A DNA stretch of 64,000 nucleotides from Engraulis encrasicolus. Lineage: Eukaryota > Chordata > Actinopteri > Clupeiformes > Engraulidae. The translations under genes and the position numbers were made by a program. Location: assembly GCF_034702125.1 (NCBI RefSeq), contig NC_085861.1:47283722-47347721 (forward strand). Reading direction: 5' to 3'. Below the pieces are notes generated by a model that was not told the DNA's origin, did no database searches, and was given only the letters and a program-made list of their open reading frames with translations. This document shows, piece after piece, positions 1 through 14,225 of the stretch (position 1 is its first letter; each line of letters starts with the position of its first letter).

Positions 1-99
1 AGTAATCATTGTGTCAAAGTGACATTTCTGTAATGCTTTCCTATGAAAAGATATACTCAAAAATCTGCAAAACTGTGAGGGGTGTATTCACTTTCGTGA

Positions 100-362
100 T
101 ATACTGTATACTGCCCATTTCAACTAAGTTGTCCATTCCATCTTTTTTACCAAGTAATATTTACTCGTTACAGTAAGTAGCCTACAGTACATTTTGCAGC
201 TAAATATGTCTATTACTGGAAATTCAAAATGGCAGACACGGAGAAGATCCAACTTTTTGTATGAAAAGTGTAATTTTCCCAGTCATAATGAATACTTGGT
301 GGTTGAAAACACTCATAAAAGATAACATTTGTTAATGGGCAGCATAAACCTGTACCTTTAAA
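100..362 (-). mobile_element. Partial copy of the GGTGCAC-ended fish element
   Basis: Its complement matches the interior of the element at 18847-19293, including TATGCTGCCCATT, AGTATTCATTATGACTGG, GCCATTTTGAATTTC and GCTGCAAAA. It ends at 350-362 in a diverged CTGTACCTTTAAAG. The left boundary is not visible. Confidence 0.6.
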
Positions 363-836
363 GTTTTGGAGTTAAAAGTTTAAAAGTTAAAGAATTGGGC
401 ACAGACTCAAATAGTTTCCTACGCACTAATGCACTTAATTGCTTCCTCACGTGAGGGAAGGTCCCAGATGTAGCCTATAGCTTATCCCCCACACAACTGT
501 GCATGTGGCCCTACAGAGCTAGAATCCACAACACTGATTCACTTCCTTCATTCCCAACTACTTTCTTCATACCAAGATCACTTTGTCCCATTTTTCCTTT
601 TCAGGGCCTGCCTGTCAACTAAATAGATGTGCTTGCTCACACTACATAATTCTAATGGCAAATTCAGAGGCAGATTTCAGGCTTGTCTTCTTGTAGTCAA
701 AGCGTTTAGATATGTTTAGTATTCCAATAATGTTAAAAATATTGTGTTGGGGAACACTTGGAAACCCCTTGCAGAGTAGCCCACGTACTTGAGCTCTCAT
801 GGACCATCAGCGGTCCCTAGACCACACTACTGTATA

Positions 837-1015
837 GCCTCTTTTCCACTGCCTGTTTTCTGGTAGGCCTACAGCTCGACACAGCACTACTCAGCCGCCA
901 CTTTTTGCTTTACGATTGAGTGGTGTTGTGCCCTATCGAAAAGCAAAAAAGTGGTGGACGAGTCACACTTTGTCGAGCTGTAGGCCTACCAGAAAACCAG
1001 CAGTGGAAAAGAGGC
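837..1015. mobile_element. Foldback miniature element, copy 1
   Basis: The element is 179 bp and nearly all palindromic: it begins GCCTCTTTTCCACTGC and ends with the complement GCAGTGGAAAAGAGGC. The arms continue inward through GGCCTACAGCTCGACA. A second copy lies at 6093-6273. A 3-bp ATA flanks this copy on both sides, but no duplication is clear for the other copy. Confidence 0.8.
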
Positions 1016-2048
1016 ATATGAGAACCACTGGCCTACATATAGTATATCTATCTCCATGTAACAAACAGTGCATGTGACTACATGGAGCTTGGATCCAAAC
1101 ACTGTCTTTCTGAAACTACACCTGATGAATACCATGCTGGTAAAATACAGGGAGTTATATTTCAATAATACAAATATTTGTTAATTAGAATATAACAGAA
1201 GGTCCACACGCTGTTACAGCTTCCACAACCGGTTATATTTAAACTCATCCAACTCCCTATTTTTCCTGTACTTCTTCACGCCTCAGTTTATACAGAGTCT
1301 CTCTCTCTGTCTCTCTCTCATTTCCCGCCCAAACTCTTATCCAATCAACTTTCACGCCTCATGAAGCTTCAGGCCGAGCTGTGCTGCACCCACTCAGTAT
1401 CCTGCACCACCGCGATGAATGGAGCAGCACATCTATTTTTAATGGTGGGGCACATCATGGTTGGCCGCTAATTTGCTCCACTTCTATGAAAATACCACTG
1501 GCTGCTGGCTACAGCCTTGTCTGGGTTGATGGGTTCAGAGTCAGACTAGTGACAGTGCTATTTATTTCAGTGCAGGACAGGTGTGCAGTACCGCTATGGG
1601 CAAAACATTTTTCACAGCTTATTCGAAGGAAAAAAAATGACTTCAATGTACACTCGAGAACAATCAAGTTATGTCACCCAGCGTCATTATCAATTTGTGT
1701 GTGTGACGCCATGTCATTAATTAAATGTATTATTACTGTAACATCCATTTGTGTATGAAAAAAACTTGGTAATGACCAATAAGGTCAGGTCCTAGAATGC
1801 AGAATCAGGTTCATCTCCTGTCTGACTCCCATCAGGTTTTCGCTGGTCCATAGGCTACAGTTCTATTATGAGCTGTACATGGCTAGTACGCTACCAATAC
1901 CTGAGAGGCCCTCACTGAGGCCTCGGGGATGAAGGGAAATATGTGGATTTGGGTGTGAAAGGACTAAACTAATCCATAAAAGGGGTTGGGGGCCAGCCTA
2001 CCACAGGCACCCCACATGACAGTGGCACGATACAGCCCTGGCAACTGC

Positions 2049-2106
<58 letters not shown>

Positions 2107-2995
2107 AAGAAAAAGAAAAAGAGAGAGAGAGAGACAGAGAGACAGAGAGACAGATACAGAGACAAATGTGTATATTGTACTGTGCATGAGAAGTTACACA
2201 TTTTCCTGTGTGTTTAGGCAAGGTAGGCAACAACAGAGGTGCAGGACCGTGGGGACGAAAGAGGAGAGGGAGAGAGACAGGGGGGAGCAGCAGGAGAAGT
2301 GAGGGAGAAAAGGGGAGGAGAGAGGTGAGGGGAGCGAGAGAAAGAGAAAGAGAAAGGTGCCATTTGTGCATTTGAAATCCGCCACGGTACAGTACAGTGT
2401 GAGGAGATGTGCCTTGGATTGCCGTTAGCCAGTAATTGTCCCCCTCCTGGAACATGACTCTGCCTGTACTTGTCAAAGCACTTCTTTGGAATCAAAGGCT
2501 GCATGCTGCTTGCTACATCACAAGACCCACAATTCCACTAAACCCCTATTAGCCAACAACCCCTATTAGCTAACATTCAGGTGAGGGTGTAGGAACAAAA
2601 AGGAGTGGAGAAAGTTAAGATGAATTCATAGGAAAAGCATGGATGGGCACTTTGAGGGCTATCTTATTTAAAGGAGCTCTAGGTAGGATCAAAATGCATG
2701 TAATTAATCACTGTCCCTAGTCAGTCCATGCTTATTTGAGTCATTAGTAGGTGAACGATGACTCTTGCGACCACTTCCATGGTCCGGTGTCAGAAAACCC
2801 CAAATGCAACTTTTGACAGAGCGGTCAGAGCGAATTTTGTGGGAAACACTTCTCATACGAAAGATCGCTTTAAATACCGTCTTCATATGTGTATCAACTG
2901 CTGGCATTGATGAAAAACATTCTCAGAGCGAGTTTATTTAAACAGCATTTTTTCATGACTGTGTGTAGATTTTGAGACAGGCATTGTGTCCCTTT

Positions 2996-3451
2996 CAGGG
3001 TATATACAGCAATCTTGAAGTCAATTTTACTACCATTTAATACCCTTTTTCACTACCTTTAGATTTTTTTTTACAACCATCACGACATTCCGATTCCAGT
3101 ATTAACAAGACATCTTTTGTAATTTCTACCTTCTAAACATTACATTACACTTTCGTGTTTTGCAAAAAGACGCCCGAAAGGGAGCAGTGCGATTCCAGAG
3201 TGCTGTTTAAAAGTCTGCTATGAACTAGGTCAGGTGGCTACTGTTGCGCGAATCACTGGTGTTTTGAAAAACTGTGATAAACAGTGAATAAACAAAGATT
3301 TTTAAAATCAAAATGGTGCAACTAAAAAAATAATACCTCGTTTTTCAAAAATTAATACTTTTTGAGCAAATTTACGACTTTTAATGCCATTAAATTTTGA
3401 CTTTTTAATTTATCACCTTTTAATACTTTTTAAAACCCTGCATACACCCTG
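2996..3451. mobile_element. CAGGG-ended inverted-repeat element
   Basis: It begins CAGGGTATATACAG and ends CTGCATACACCCTG, which are imperfect inverted repeats. The interior is AT-rich with runs of TTAATACCTTTT-like sequence and no frame. CAGGG termini suggest a hAT-type element, but I could not see an exact 8-bp duplication. Confidence 0.45.
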
Positions 3452-3695
3452 CCTTTACATCCACTCAGTTCTCCACACACAGCTTTGATAAAACATCTAT
3501 GCATGTGCTGGTGATGATTACACATGCGCACGTGTCCATTTCTGACTCAAGAGTTATAATGAAAAACGTGGTCCTTACTGACTCGAGGGTTATAACGTGT
3601 TACGCAATAGAACAAAAGGCTCTAGAAAGAGAGAAGTGAAAGAGGGAGTGACAGTACAGTGAAGTGAAGCAAACACAGGGTATCCTTTCACAAAA

Positions 3696-3750
<55 letters not shown>

Positions 3751-3828
3751 TGTCCACCCTCTGGGAAGGTGAGGGTTAGGGTGGATGTTTGGGAGTAAAG
3801 GAAAAAAAGAGAAAGTGATAGTGTGGGA

Positions 3829-3904
<76 letters not shown>

Positions 3905-4337
3905 ACGTGCGTGCGTGCGTGCGTGCGTGTGTAGAGCCCTCAGCACCAGAGCACTGTGGTCTCTCCTGGACTGTGTGAAATCAGTGCCGAGTTCCAACAT
4001 CAGGAATGCTCTCCTTCCCAAACAGAAGTCAATCCAGGAATGTAGGTCAGGCCTTTCTGGGACATTCCCTTGTCCCTGTGTGTGCGTGTGCGCATGTGTA
4101 CTCTTCTAGGCATTTCACTGAGTGCACATGTCTTTTTTTTCCAGCCACACAATTTTCACACACACTAATACTACAAGTACATTCATGTCTTACATTTATG
4201 CATTGTACAGTGGGTGTGTTCAAGAGAATGAAAGTGACAGTGACAGAGAGAGAGAGAGTGAGAGAGATTGAGAGTGTATGTGTGAGTGTGAGTGTGAGTG
4301 TGAGTGTGAGTGTGAGTGTGAGTGTGAGTGTGAGTGT

Positions 4338-4373
<36 letters not shown>

Positions 4374-5077
4374 AAGAGACAGAGAGACAGAGACAGAGAG
4401 ACAGAGACAGAGAGAGAAAAGAGACAGCATGTGTATACATAAGTGAAAACACATTTTTCTGCGTGTTTAGGTAAGTATGTCCTCCACTTGTGTGTGTTCC
4501 GTGTTCCGGGGCCTCTGCTATCCTATAAGGCCGTTTACACAGTAGGGCAGTAAAGCGTCGCAGGACGGAAGCGATTTTTACCGGCGTTTGTGAAAATACA
4601 TGGAAACATATCTGTCCTTACACACCAACCGGCGGTAGTTGGGCGTCAGCATCGCGGGAGCAGGCTCCGCTCCGCGCTGCATTTGGAAAATAGAACTCGA
4701 GCGTATTTTTCATGCCGGCGACCGCTGGTGCCTCATTCAAATGAATGGCAAAGTGTGTCAGTGTGAAAGGCAGAGTAGAGCACACCGGCCGAAACTAAGC
4801 AGAAAGACCTCATTCGTCTCGCTTGCGTTCTGTTTGGCCTTGGTGTGTCTGACGCCTTAAGTGCTGTGCTGTGCTGTGCTGTGCTGAGCTGTGCTGTGCT
4901 GTGCTGTGCTGTGCTGTGCTGTGCTGTGCTGTGCTGTGCTGTGCTGTGCTGTGCTGTGCTGTGCTGTGCTGTGCTGTGCTGTGCTGTGCTGTGCTGGCCA
5001 TTCCCTGCATTAGCTCAGGAGAAGTAGGTGTGAGTGGGTTCCTCCCAGGGCTACCACGGGGAGGTCGTCATGTGCAC

Positions 5078-5185
<108 letters not shown>

Positions 5186-5832
5186 GCGCGTGTGTGTGTG
5201 TGTGTGTGTGTGTATGCGTGTGCACTGCAGGTGTATGTGGAAGAGTTTATGCACATGTGTGACAGCATGTCTGAGTGGTGTGCCTGTCTCTCTGTCTGTG
5301 TGAGTGCTAAAACAGGGTGATCCCTGTAGGGTTTATGAAGTGGGAATGTCTGGAGGTATTCCTGTGCATGTCTGTGCCTATATATTTTGTAGCACACCCA
5401 GGGGTGCGTGAGTAATGCAACTTAGACAAATGGGTTTAATTACACACCCAAATACGTATATAAAAAAAACATGACCAGATGGTATGAGAGGGAAACAGGG
5501 AAACACCGTTAGACAGAAAACGAGAAAGGGGAAAGAAAGGAGAACGTTGGAAAGAGAGAGAAAAATTGAGCTGGAAAGACAGACAAATTACAGACGAAGA
5601 AAATGAGAGAGATGGATAGAAAGCTAAATAGAAGGAGAAAGAGAGAGACAGTTATAGTATATACTGTATGTGAATGAGTAACAGATGCAACTGAGGGGTA
5701 AACAAAGAGCATAAATAGAGACAAAGACAATGGAGCGCGCAAAAGAGAAAGAGAGTCATATACCCTAAAGTTAACAATTGTGACATACAAGGAATAACGA
5801 AGAAGGCAGACAAGCAACAGATTCGGACTTAC

Positions 5833-5914
5833 TCTCAAGCTCCTCCTTCTCGAAGTTGGTGTGGATGGTGGAGTTGGTCTTCCCCTGGTCAACCACCGCC
5901 TCCTCATCGTTACC
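5833..5914 (-). CDS. slc4a7: Coding exon 2 of a sodium bicarbonate cotransporter, slc4a7/NBCn1-like
   Basis: This 82-base exon encodes 27 residues plus one base, starting GNDEEAVVDQGKTNST and ending NFEKEELE, with the next codon beginning A (Ser expected). It is bounded by a TTGTGCAG acceptor at 5915-5922 and a GTAAGT donor at 5832-5827, so it starts in phase 0 and ends in phase 1. The DEEAVVD..GKT.ST...FEKEELES signature belongs to the cytosolic N terminus of the SLC4 Na+-coupled bicarbonate transporters. The GKTxST and EELES details fit SLC4A7 better than SLC4A8 or SLC4A10, which have GGT and a following Gly. The family moves Na+ and HCO3- across the plasma membrane for pH regulation; this segment is intracellular. 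Membrane domains are not in the window: I found no later exon in 1-5832, so the next intron exceeds 5.8 kb. The family call is firm and the paralogue fairly so. Confidence 0.82.
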
Positions 5915-6092
5915 CTGCACAACAAGATAGCCACCGGAAATTAAAAACAACACCACTTCAAAATGCTCAACTTCAAAATGTAAAAAATACAGTACTTGAT
6001 TACTGCGTTAATATGCGAGACAAGTCCTCCGTTATGAGGTCAGTTAGACCAGAATGGCAATGACTTAAGTCATTGTGCCTTAGTAGAGTTGT

Positions 6093-6273
6093 GCCTCTTT
6101 TCCACTGCCGGTTTTCTGGTTGGCCTACTACAGCTCGACACAGCGCGACTCGGCCGCCACTTTTTGCTCTTCGATTGAGCTGTGTCGTGCCCAATCGAAG
6201 AGCAAAAAGTGGCGGCCGAGGCGCGCTGTGTTGAGCTGTGGGCCGACCAGAAATCCGGCAATGGAAAAGAGGC
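6093..6273. mobile_element. Foldback miniature element, copy 2
   Basis: It is 181 bp with the same termini as 837-1015 (GCCTCTTTTCCACTGC and its complement). The arms meet around a short centre near 6180 (CTCTTCGATTGAGC...CAATCGAAGAG). It lies 180 bases upstream of the slc4a7 exon at 5833-5914, inside the intron. Confidence 0.8.
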
Positions 6274-9200
6274 ATTAGACTGCAATGCCATAGTAGTGTA
6301 GAGTAGGGTTGGGCGGTTCTGGAAAAAATGCGTATCACAGTTTTCCTGATGAAAATTAATATCACGGTTCTCTGCACAATTTTTTTTTCATAAGCTGCGA
6401 CACATATCAATGTTTCTGAAGAAAAGGCTGAAATCAAATTTAAAAATGAGATAAAATCCTGAATTTTAATTCATCTCCATTTCGATTTTAATTTTTTTGA
6501 ATTAAAAAAAAAACCCTTTTCTCATCAAAAAGTGAACCTTGTGTGAGTGAAAACCGTTATCACGTTTTTCTCTCATGGAGAACTCTAGCAACAAATACAA
6601 TTCACAACAGCCTTGTTGTCCCATTACAAATGGCCAAACCACTGAAATTTTGGAACCGTTATTTTAAAGTCTGAAAAAAATATTAGTATTGCTTTAGAAG
6701 CAACACTGGATGAATACGGAACCGCCAGGGAACACCTTGGCTGACACCGCTTGGCTGACTGTTTGCATTGGAGCAGCTACAGCAGTTAAGTGGGCAGACA
6801 AAAGAGTCACCCTTGATCGGAAATGTTTTTATTAACACCCGTGCCGTGCACAACATGACATTTCATTCTGCATACCCTGTTTGTCAAATCAATCTGCCTG
6901 TCTAGCTGGCTGAGGTGGCTGCTGCTGCAGATGGTGAGCTACACATGCATGCTGCAGCACAACTTGGCACGATGACCGCGTACGAGCAACGGAATTTAGA
7001 TCGGCATGATTCAGAGTGTGTGTGAGTGTGTGTCTCTGTGTGTATCATTTTTGGCATGCTGTGGAGTTGGAGATGTACAGCCAAATGATGACACTCAGCA
7101 GAGGTTAGTTTACACACGTCACATGAATCACAGCAACAAGACCCCCCCCCCGGCACACACACAGACCGTCCGCTCCCCTCTGGAATATTCCAGCACTATC
7201 CCCCTTGAGGATGGCATGTGTGTGTGCTGCCGTGGCCAAGGATGGCAAATGTGAGGGTGGCAGTGGTAGAGAGCGACGGTATCTTGCAGGTAAATGACAT
7301 AAGGCCCTCCCTCCATCAGAACAGACATGGAATAGACAGCCACCAGACCAACGGGCAAAATGCAAAAGTCTGTGGCTTTCTGAGGGTATGGGCCGAGCGA
7401 TGTAGTGAATTGTAATTCCATCCGATCGAGCTACAGCCTGGCCTCTGAAAGGCACACAGCGTACTGTAACAAATGTCACATATGAATGGACTGCATTACA
7501 ATCCATTCACATGTGTGGCGAACACTGACTAGTGGTAACGAGTCTGCAGGCACATACTACATTCACGGTAATAAAGCGTTTCAATAACAAGTCCTGTAAT
7601 GAAGTGTAAAGTGTATCCAAATGAAAAGAAGCAAGAAAACAGTGGCAACTTATTTTACATCCTCTGTGGTGAGTGAGGCCCAACGTTTTCTGGCGATAAC
7701 AACATCCAAAAATAGCATAAACGTATTCTGCTTTTATGTCAATGTCGATTGGTAGTGGCTTCCATTACACACGACATCAACAAAACTGCACTGTAGGCAG
7801 GCACATCACTAACATGCCAACACATGGACAGCCAATTTACCAGTTTCACAAAGTTACCATCATGACCCTGTTAGCCCTGACTTAAATCTGCTAACACACT
7901 AACTAAGAGTTGATCGACAGAAGCTTCCTGCCTTCACTTCAACAGCCATTTTTGCATGGGCGGGGTGGGGGGTTGCCGAAATAAAAGCCCACTGTATATT
8001 TACAAATCATTACAACCCCACACTCCCTTATGCTCCTGGGGCATCAGTCTTCTGGGACACTACTTTTACCCCCTTCTAATGAACAGCTTTGTTTTCATAG
8101 ACATCCCAAGACAACAGGCCCTACTCTACTCGAATGTCTGGCATGGCACTGAATGTGAACTTCAGCTTTTGACCCGTGTACGTTTAGCCTATCAGCAATC
8201 CTACGGGAGCACAAGTGGAGCGCTCCCATGGTCAGTCCAACATCTCTGCAATGTCGGATATGGAAAAGTGTGCTTGTTCCACACAGCTGTGTCATTTCGG
8301 ACATTTTCATCATCGCTTTCCATGACGACAGTCTTGAATTTCTTCCTTTGCCAAGCAACAAGTCACAGTATTTCTGCCCAAAATAGACCTCTTGTCTGCA
8401 AGACTCCAGCGGCCCTGACCAACTGACCCACTCACGTTAGTGGTTTCTTTGAACTACAATTCCTGTCAGACAGTTTGGCTAAACTGTAAGGTCCTTTGGC
8501 CACAAATAAACATTACGACATCATCTGCATACGTCTAGACTGGATTGGCTCACAGGCATGGTCATAAAAATAAACATATCCAACAGTGCATTACAACTCT
8601 ACATGCATTAACTCAACCTGCTTAGTCCAAACTGTTTACATACCAGCCACATCTGTCCAAGTTTGATATGAGGTGCACTGCAGAGGATAACAGTTATGTG
8701 GTTGCTATTGACAACTGTATTGCAATGCAGACTTCACTTCTGGTAAGAGGTGTCAGAGACATGACTTCCACAAACTATCAGCTCTAAATCTGAGCTTAAC
8801 TTTAGGACTCATAAGCCTCAGACAGTTGAAAACCAAATGCCTTACGGTATCAAGAAGAAAAGTGACCTCTTTCCAGTAACCATGGATTTACCAAAGAATT
8901 TGCATTTTTGCCATGGTTTCATAAAAATATCTTGATTATATAATGTGCGTCATCGCAGAATCAGTGTTGTCCTCCCGTTTTGGCCGACCAACACAAACAA
9001 CATTCTTTAAAAGTATCTAGTCGCCAGCTTTGCACTCTGGAATTACAAAAGAGCAAAGGGTACAAGGGTCTCAAACCCCAAAGCAAAATGTCAGCATTGG
9101 TGAAAGACCTTCATTTAACCCAAGACTTAAAAAAAAACAAATTGCATGAACAGTAATTCCACTCACACACTGCTTTGTAAGAACACACCAAGCAAAAAGG

Positions 9201-12200
9201 GGTTCATGTCATGGAATGAGTCAAGATGAAAGGGGAATGGAGGGATGCGTATACATGAAAGCAGGTACGCCAACTTGGCTGCTGGGCACTGTTCCCAGGA
9301 ATTCCTGGGTGCTGCTGTGGGTATCGCGTATCGCCTCGGAGGACAGAGCGCCGTACAGATCACTACTCCCCGATAGGGACCTTTGGAATTTTAAGACCGA
9401 GCGCGTTGATCCTGTGTTGAACGATGAGCCTCTAATCAGAGTATTAACACAAGGGCAAAAGCCAGTTTGGGGCAAATAACTAAAACACAGGAAACTGGCC
9501 AGGGTGGTATTCCAACAGCATGGTTAAGTGTTAAAACTGGCTGAGTTTGCCAACAGGAAGAGGTAAACTTGAACAAAAGAGAGCCCACAGATGTAATTTA
9601 GTTAGGAAAATGAGCACTTGAGACTCTTATATCAGATGATTTACCACTACCTCAAGGTTACCATAACCTGGTTTATTACTGAGCCGGGTTCTTCTAATAC
9701 TCCCCAGGGAAGCATCTAGCACCCAGGCCAGCATCATGCATGTTGATCCCATGCCATCTTCACGTTCATGGGTCAGGGAGTGCAACAGGCGGTCAAGAAA
9801 TCTACAAACGCATGCACTGAGTTGGTTGGAGGTTTTGAAAGTAGATATGAAGAGCGTGCCAACACCCACACAAGGGGGTGAACGCACACGGTGGCTCACT
9901 TTACAAATGCCACACGCATGCATGCATGTGATGAATATGAATGATAAAAGCTGGCATGCAAAACACAAAGCAAACTAATTAATGTTGACTTAACACATGA
10001 AAGCAAACCAACGTATATGGACATGAACACATCCATCAACACAAAATACACGTACGGCTGCCTTTTGGGCTATCCGGGATTTGCGCAGATCCTGTATGTC
10101 TCCCCAGAAGTCCTGCATCGCTCCACAAGCAAGTGACGGAACTGCCCTTTGGCAGTTCCTTTAGGGGCAAGCTCACTCCCAAGACAGCCCTGGTTATCAC
10201 AACACTGACCAAAACAAAATCACCACAACCCAGGTGACAAAAATGGAAGAAAAAGCAATGGATTGAGTTTTGTGAGGCAAGAGACAGACACTACTCTAAA
10301 CTCTAAAACTGTAAGTCCCCCCAAAAAAAAAAATCCAGTGTCTTGGGGTGAAGACGACAGCCAATGTCGTTTCTGTTCACTTGCCCCACGACCTACTCAC
10401 ACTGAAAACAAAGCCCTGGACACCCCTCCCACCCAGAGACTGCCCCAGGAGGTCCACAAAGCAGCCTCTTTCCAGCAGAGGGGGGGTCACGGTCCAGAGA
10501 CCTGGCAGGGTAGTCGCGTTGTTTAGTCAAGCAGTTGATCGATCTGAAACAAGGTCCTGTCTATAAGGTGCTGTGAGAGAAAGAGGCAAGAGACAGTCTC
10601 TCCACTCGCTTTGAGAGTAAGGTACGGTGTGTGGTTCCCGCACTCACAGCTGTCCTGCACTACCAGGAGAGAGAGAGACAGAGAGAGAGAGAGACGTGAG
10701 AGAGAGGGCAAACCATGTAGTGTTATTTATAGCTCTCTATGAGACTATGCTAGTGTGTGTGAGTGTGTATTTGTGTGTGTTTGGTGGGGGGACGGGTGAG
10801 GTGGTCTGGTGGGGTACAGCTTAGCCTCACTGACAGCATAAAAGGAGTAGCACGTGGGATAGGGTGCTGCATGCTTACGGCATTACATATGACTGCTAAG
10901 CGTGGGGTCCAGGGACTTACTCAACCGAATCCGAGAAACAGCTCCGCCAGAGGCTCCACGTTTCATTTGTCAGGGGGATGGGTGCTCTCAATCACTGAAG
11001 CAGGACACTGAACCGGTCTTTCATGCAACTGGACACAAAATGCACGAAGCAAGTTTTCCTTTCCTGAGTTTTTAGAGGATGTACGATATCTTATCAACAG
11101 TGATAGCTTTATTTCCAATTTTATCCTCAAAAGGAAGATGAAATGCCGTCGTTACAATCTTCTTGTTGCACACTATGCCTACTGTAGTACTTGAGAATTG
11201 ACCTTGACATTGCCCTCACTGATAATCATGTTCATGAAAACACCCTAGATAGTGGCTACAACTGCAAAACAGCAAACTTCATGCACAGTTCTTGAATAAT
11301 TTCAGAAGTCTAATGGCATTACACCCCTTAATATGGCTTGGCTTTAATTTCCCTCAGGATTAGCAAGAAGATTTGCACTATTACCTGTAGTACTTCTTAC
11401 ACTACATTTTAATAAAAGGTTTATTAACAGATATTGGGTTGCTCAAGTCTGTTCTTCCCGTCTCCAGGAGTTTCCAAAGCTAAAGCTAAGCAGCAGTGGC
11501 ATTACTGGACAATTTCCTGGGCGACAGAGGGAAGCCACCTAAGAGAATGCAGCATACCTGTTGCCCCTAGCAACAGGGCAGCCAGGCACCTGTGCGCTGA
11601 TGTGAGTTGAGTGGGACCGGCTCCCTTAAGAGAGAGGATGGGGACAAGAGGTGGCAGAGCAGAGGACGTGCCAAGATGTACTTTCAGCACTGCCAGGGGT
11701 ACGGGAAAAGGACAGGCACAAAAACGAGGATGGGAAAAAAAGATGAATGATATGGATGATGTTGCGCAACGCTAGTGCACTCCATGTACGGTACAGACTC
11801 GCTGCCCATAGGGACCCAGGTTCAAGTCCGTCCTGGGTCAATTTCCCAGCTCTACTCCAATCTATCTCTCCCACACGTTTCCTGTCTGTTCTTTACGGTC
11901 CTGTATAATAAAGACTCGAAAGACCCATAAAAATACAAATAAAAACTGACAACAGCAATGCGGCATCTCTGGAGATTCTCAGCCTTCTGGGTCATCTCAG
12001 TCATCAGCCCAGCTCCCTTCTGATAGGATAGGAACAAGTGGAGGCAGAGCAGAAGATGTGCAGGGCCAAAACTCCCATCCACAAGTACTGTTGATGGTAT
12101 GGTGATAAGGGGGGGGGGGAAGGTAGTCTGCGAATCATGAAGACGGGACGAGTACAATATCCATGAGAAAGAGACAGAGCAACAGAGAGACAGAGAGAGA

Positions 12201-12547
12201 CTGAGATTATCATGAGACATTGCCAGATAAGTTTTGAATTTTGGGACACATCAGTAGTATGCCTTTGATTTGATTCATGGGGCGTTTTGGCCTTTAAATA
12301 GTTTTTAAAAAGGTAACAAAAAAATGTGTGTTAATTGATATAGAACAACATAAACAACCATACTAAAGTGAAAAAAAAACTGTGCTATCCCCTTATCAAT
12401 CTTTCAATCAGTCGCATTCCCCTCCCCCCTTGTTTCAACGGAATGGGAAAAGTGGAGACAAGCCAAGGCACAATTTTCTGCGAATGCCTTTCAACTCTGC
12501 AAGATGCTACTGCCCAGCAGACCTAAAGAATTTAGATTGGATAAGAA

Positions 12548-13345
12548 CCAAAGAGGCTTGAGACAAGAGGGCTTACTAACGTCATAACAGCGTAGTAGGA
12601 AATGATGGCGAGGGGAGTACGGAAATGTTATTCACTGTGGAACAGGTCATAGGACAGCGTGAATGTCTGTCAGCTGTCCTTAATTACCCCCAGCAATTAC
12701 TGCTGACCAACAGCTGCCGTTACTTGGCCACAAATTATCCATCATGGTGTCGCCTCCACTGACCATGTGCAAGGGAGTACGAAAATGGCATCCATCGCAC
12801 CCACTGACCAATGACCATGCGCAAGGGAGTTAATTTTCCATCCACTCGTGTCCTCAGGCAACGCCCCCGTACTACACCGTGGCCAATGCATTCCCCGCCA
12901 AGAGATTGTTCTTTCTCTTGAGTTTCTTTGATAAGAACATAACACTCGATGGAAAAAGCACTAGCCACGGTGTAGTACGGGGGTGTGGCCCGAGGGCACG
13001 AGTGGATGGAAAAGTAACTCAGGTGTGCATAGTCAGTGGATGGGATGCCATGATGGATACAAATTTTGACTCCCCAAAATCCGGACATTCGGCTGAAAGA
13101 GGATATCCGGTTGTCAGTGTTCAGTTTGTGGCCAAATTAACTGCAGCTGTCGGTCAGCATGAATTGCAGGGTATAATTAAGGACAGCTGACACAATGAAC
13201 AATGACTGTTCCACATTCCAACCCTGGCGGTAGTGGCATTGCAGTTTACCTTCATGCCTCGTAAAAGAAATCTGACTCCCCTAGCGGCCAAGCCATATTA
13301 CGCTGTGATGACGTCTGTAATCCCTCTTATCTTAACTCTCTTTGG
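12548..13345. repeat. Long imperfect foldback, about 800 bp
   Basis: The two arms (about 12548-12892 and 12957-13345) are inverted copies. Paired landmarks include CCAAAGAGG with CTCTTTGG, ACGTCATAACAGCGTAGTA with TTACGCTGTGATGACGT, GTGGAACAG with CTGTTCCAC, CAGCTGTCCTTAATTA with TAATTAAGGACAGCTG, and CCCCCGTACTACACCGTG with CACGGTGTAGTACGGGGG. The 60-base loop is unpaired. It is probably a nonautonomous transposon or an inverted duplication. Confidence 0.8.
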
Positions 13346-13711
13346 GCAGGCCCAAGCCAAGATCTCTCAGTCAAGCTTGAACACCAAATTACTTCACAAC
13401 AGATATGCTCGCAAGTTGCAACCTTATTTGCGATGGCCGCATTCAGGCATTCTGATGTTTCCATGCTCCAGCTGTGTGATCCTGAAAAGTCACACCACCA
13501 CCTACGTACAAAATGATGTTCATTTTGTTATCCAAGAGTTCAAATGACTGGTGTGAAGTGTTCTCTCAAAAGGAGATGTGCGCACGCAATCACTCAAGTG
13601 TGAACGATGCAGCCAGAGAGGAGTTCAGGTGTTCAGATTTCAACAAGGTCTGGGCTAGGCTCTCTCTCCCTCTCTCGCTCTCTCTCTGTCACTCTTTCTG
13701 TCTCTCTAACG

Positions 13712-13917
13712 CAGTGTTTCCCAACCTTTTTTGTCTCATGTACCCCCCAAGCCTTTTCGTCGTGCCATGAGTACCCCCTAGTCATGTTTTACATCGCTTT
13801 TTCTATTCCAGTGTGACTATGGCCCATGCATTTCTCAAAATTACATTTTTCCAAGTACCCCCTTCAGTGTGCTCGCGTACCCCTAGTGGTACACGTACCC
13901 CTGGTTGGGAAACACTG
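13712..13917. mobile_element. hAT-type miniature element with 8-bp target duplication
   Basis: The element is 206 bp. Termini are CAGTGTTTCCCAACC and GGTTGGGAAACACTG, and it is flanked on both sides by CTCTAACG (13704-13711 and 13918-13925). Eight-base duplications and CAGTG termini are typical of hAT elements. The interior repeats GTACCCCC-like words and has no frame. Confidence 0.92.
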
Positions 13918-14166
13918 CTCTAACGGGCTGTAATGGGAGCCCGGCCGGCCTTAAACTCCTCCACCCTGATTAGATGGCAAAGTGGGAAACAAAACAAAGG
14001 AATCCACCACCCAGCAACTTGATAAACTATCCAGTAACCATGACCACAAGGGTTGTGTAGGGAGCCTGAACCTGCAGGTGGCTGGCACGCCGGTGATAGA
14101 CAAAGACTGTTTGTGCGTGCATACGCATGCGTGTGTGTCTGACAAAGTTAGCACAGTGGTGTTAGC

Positions 14167-14225
<59 letters not shown>
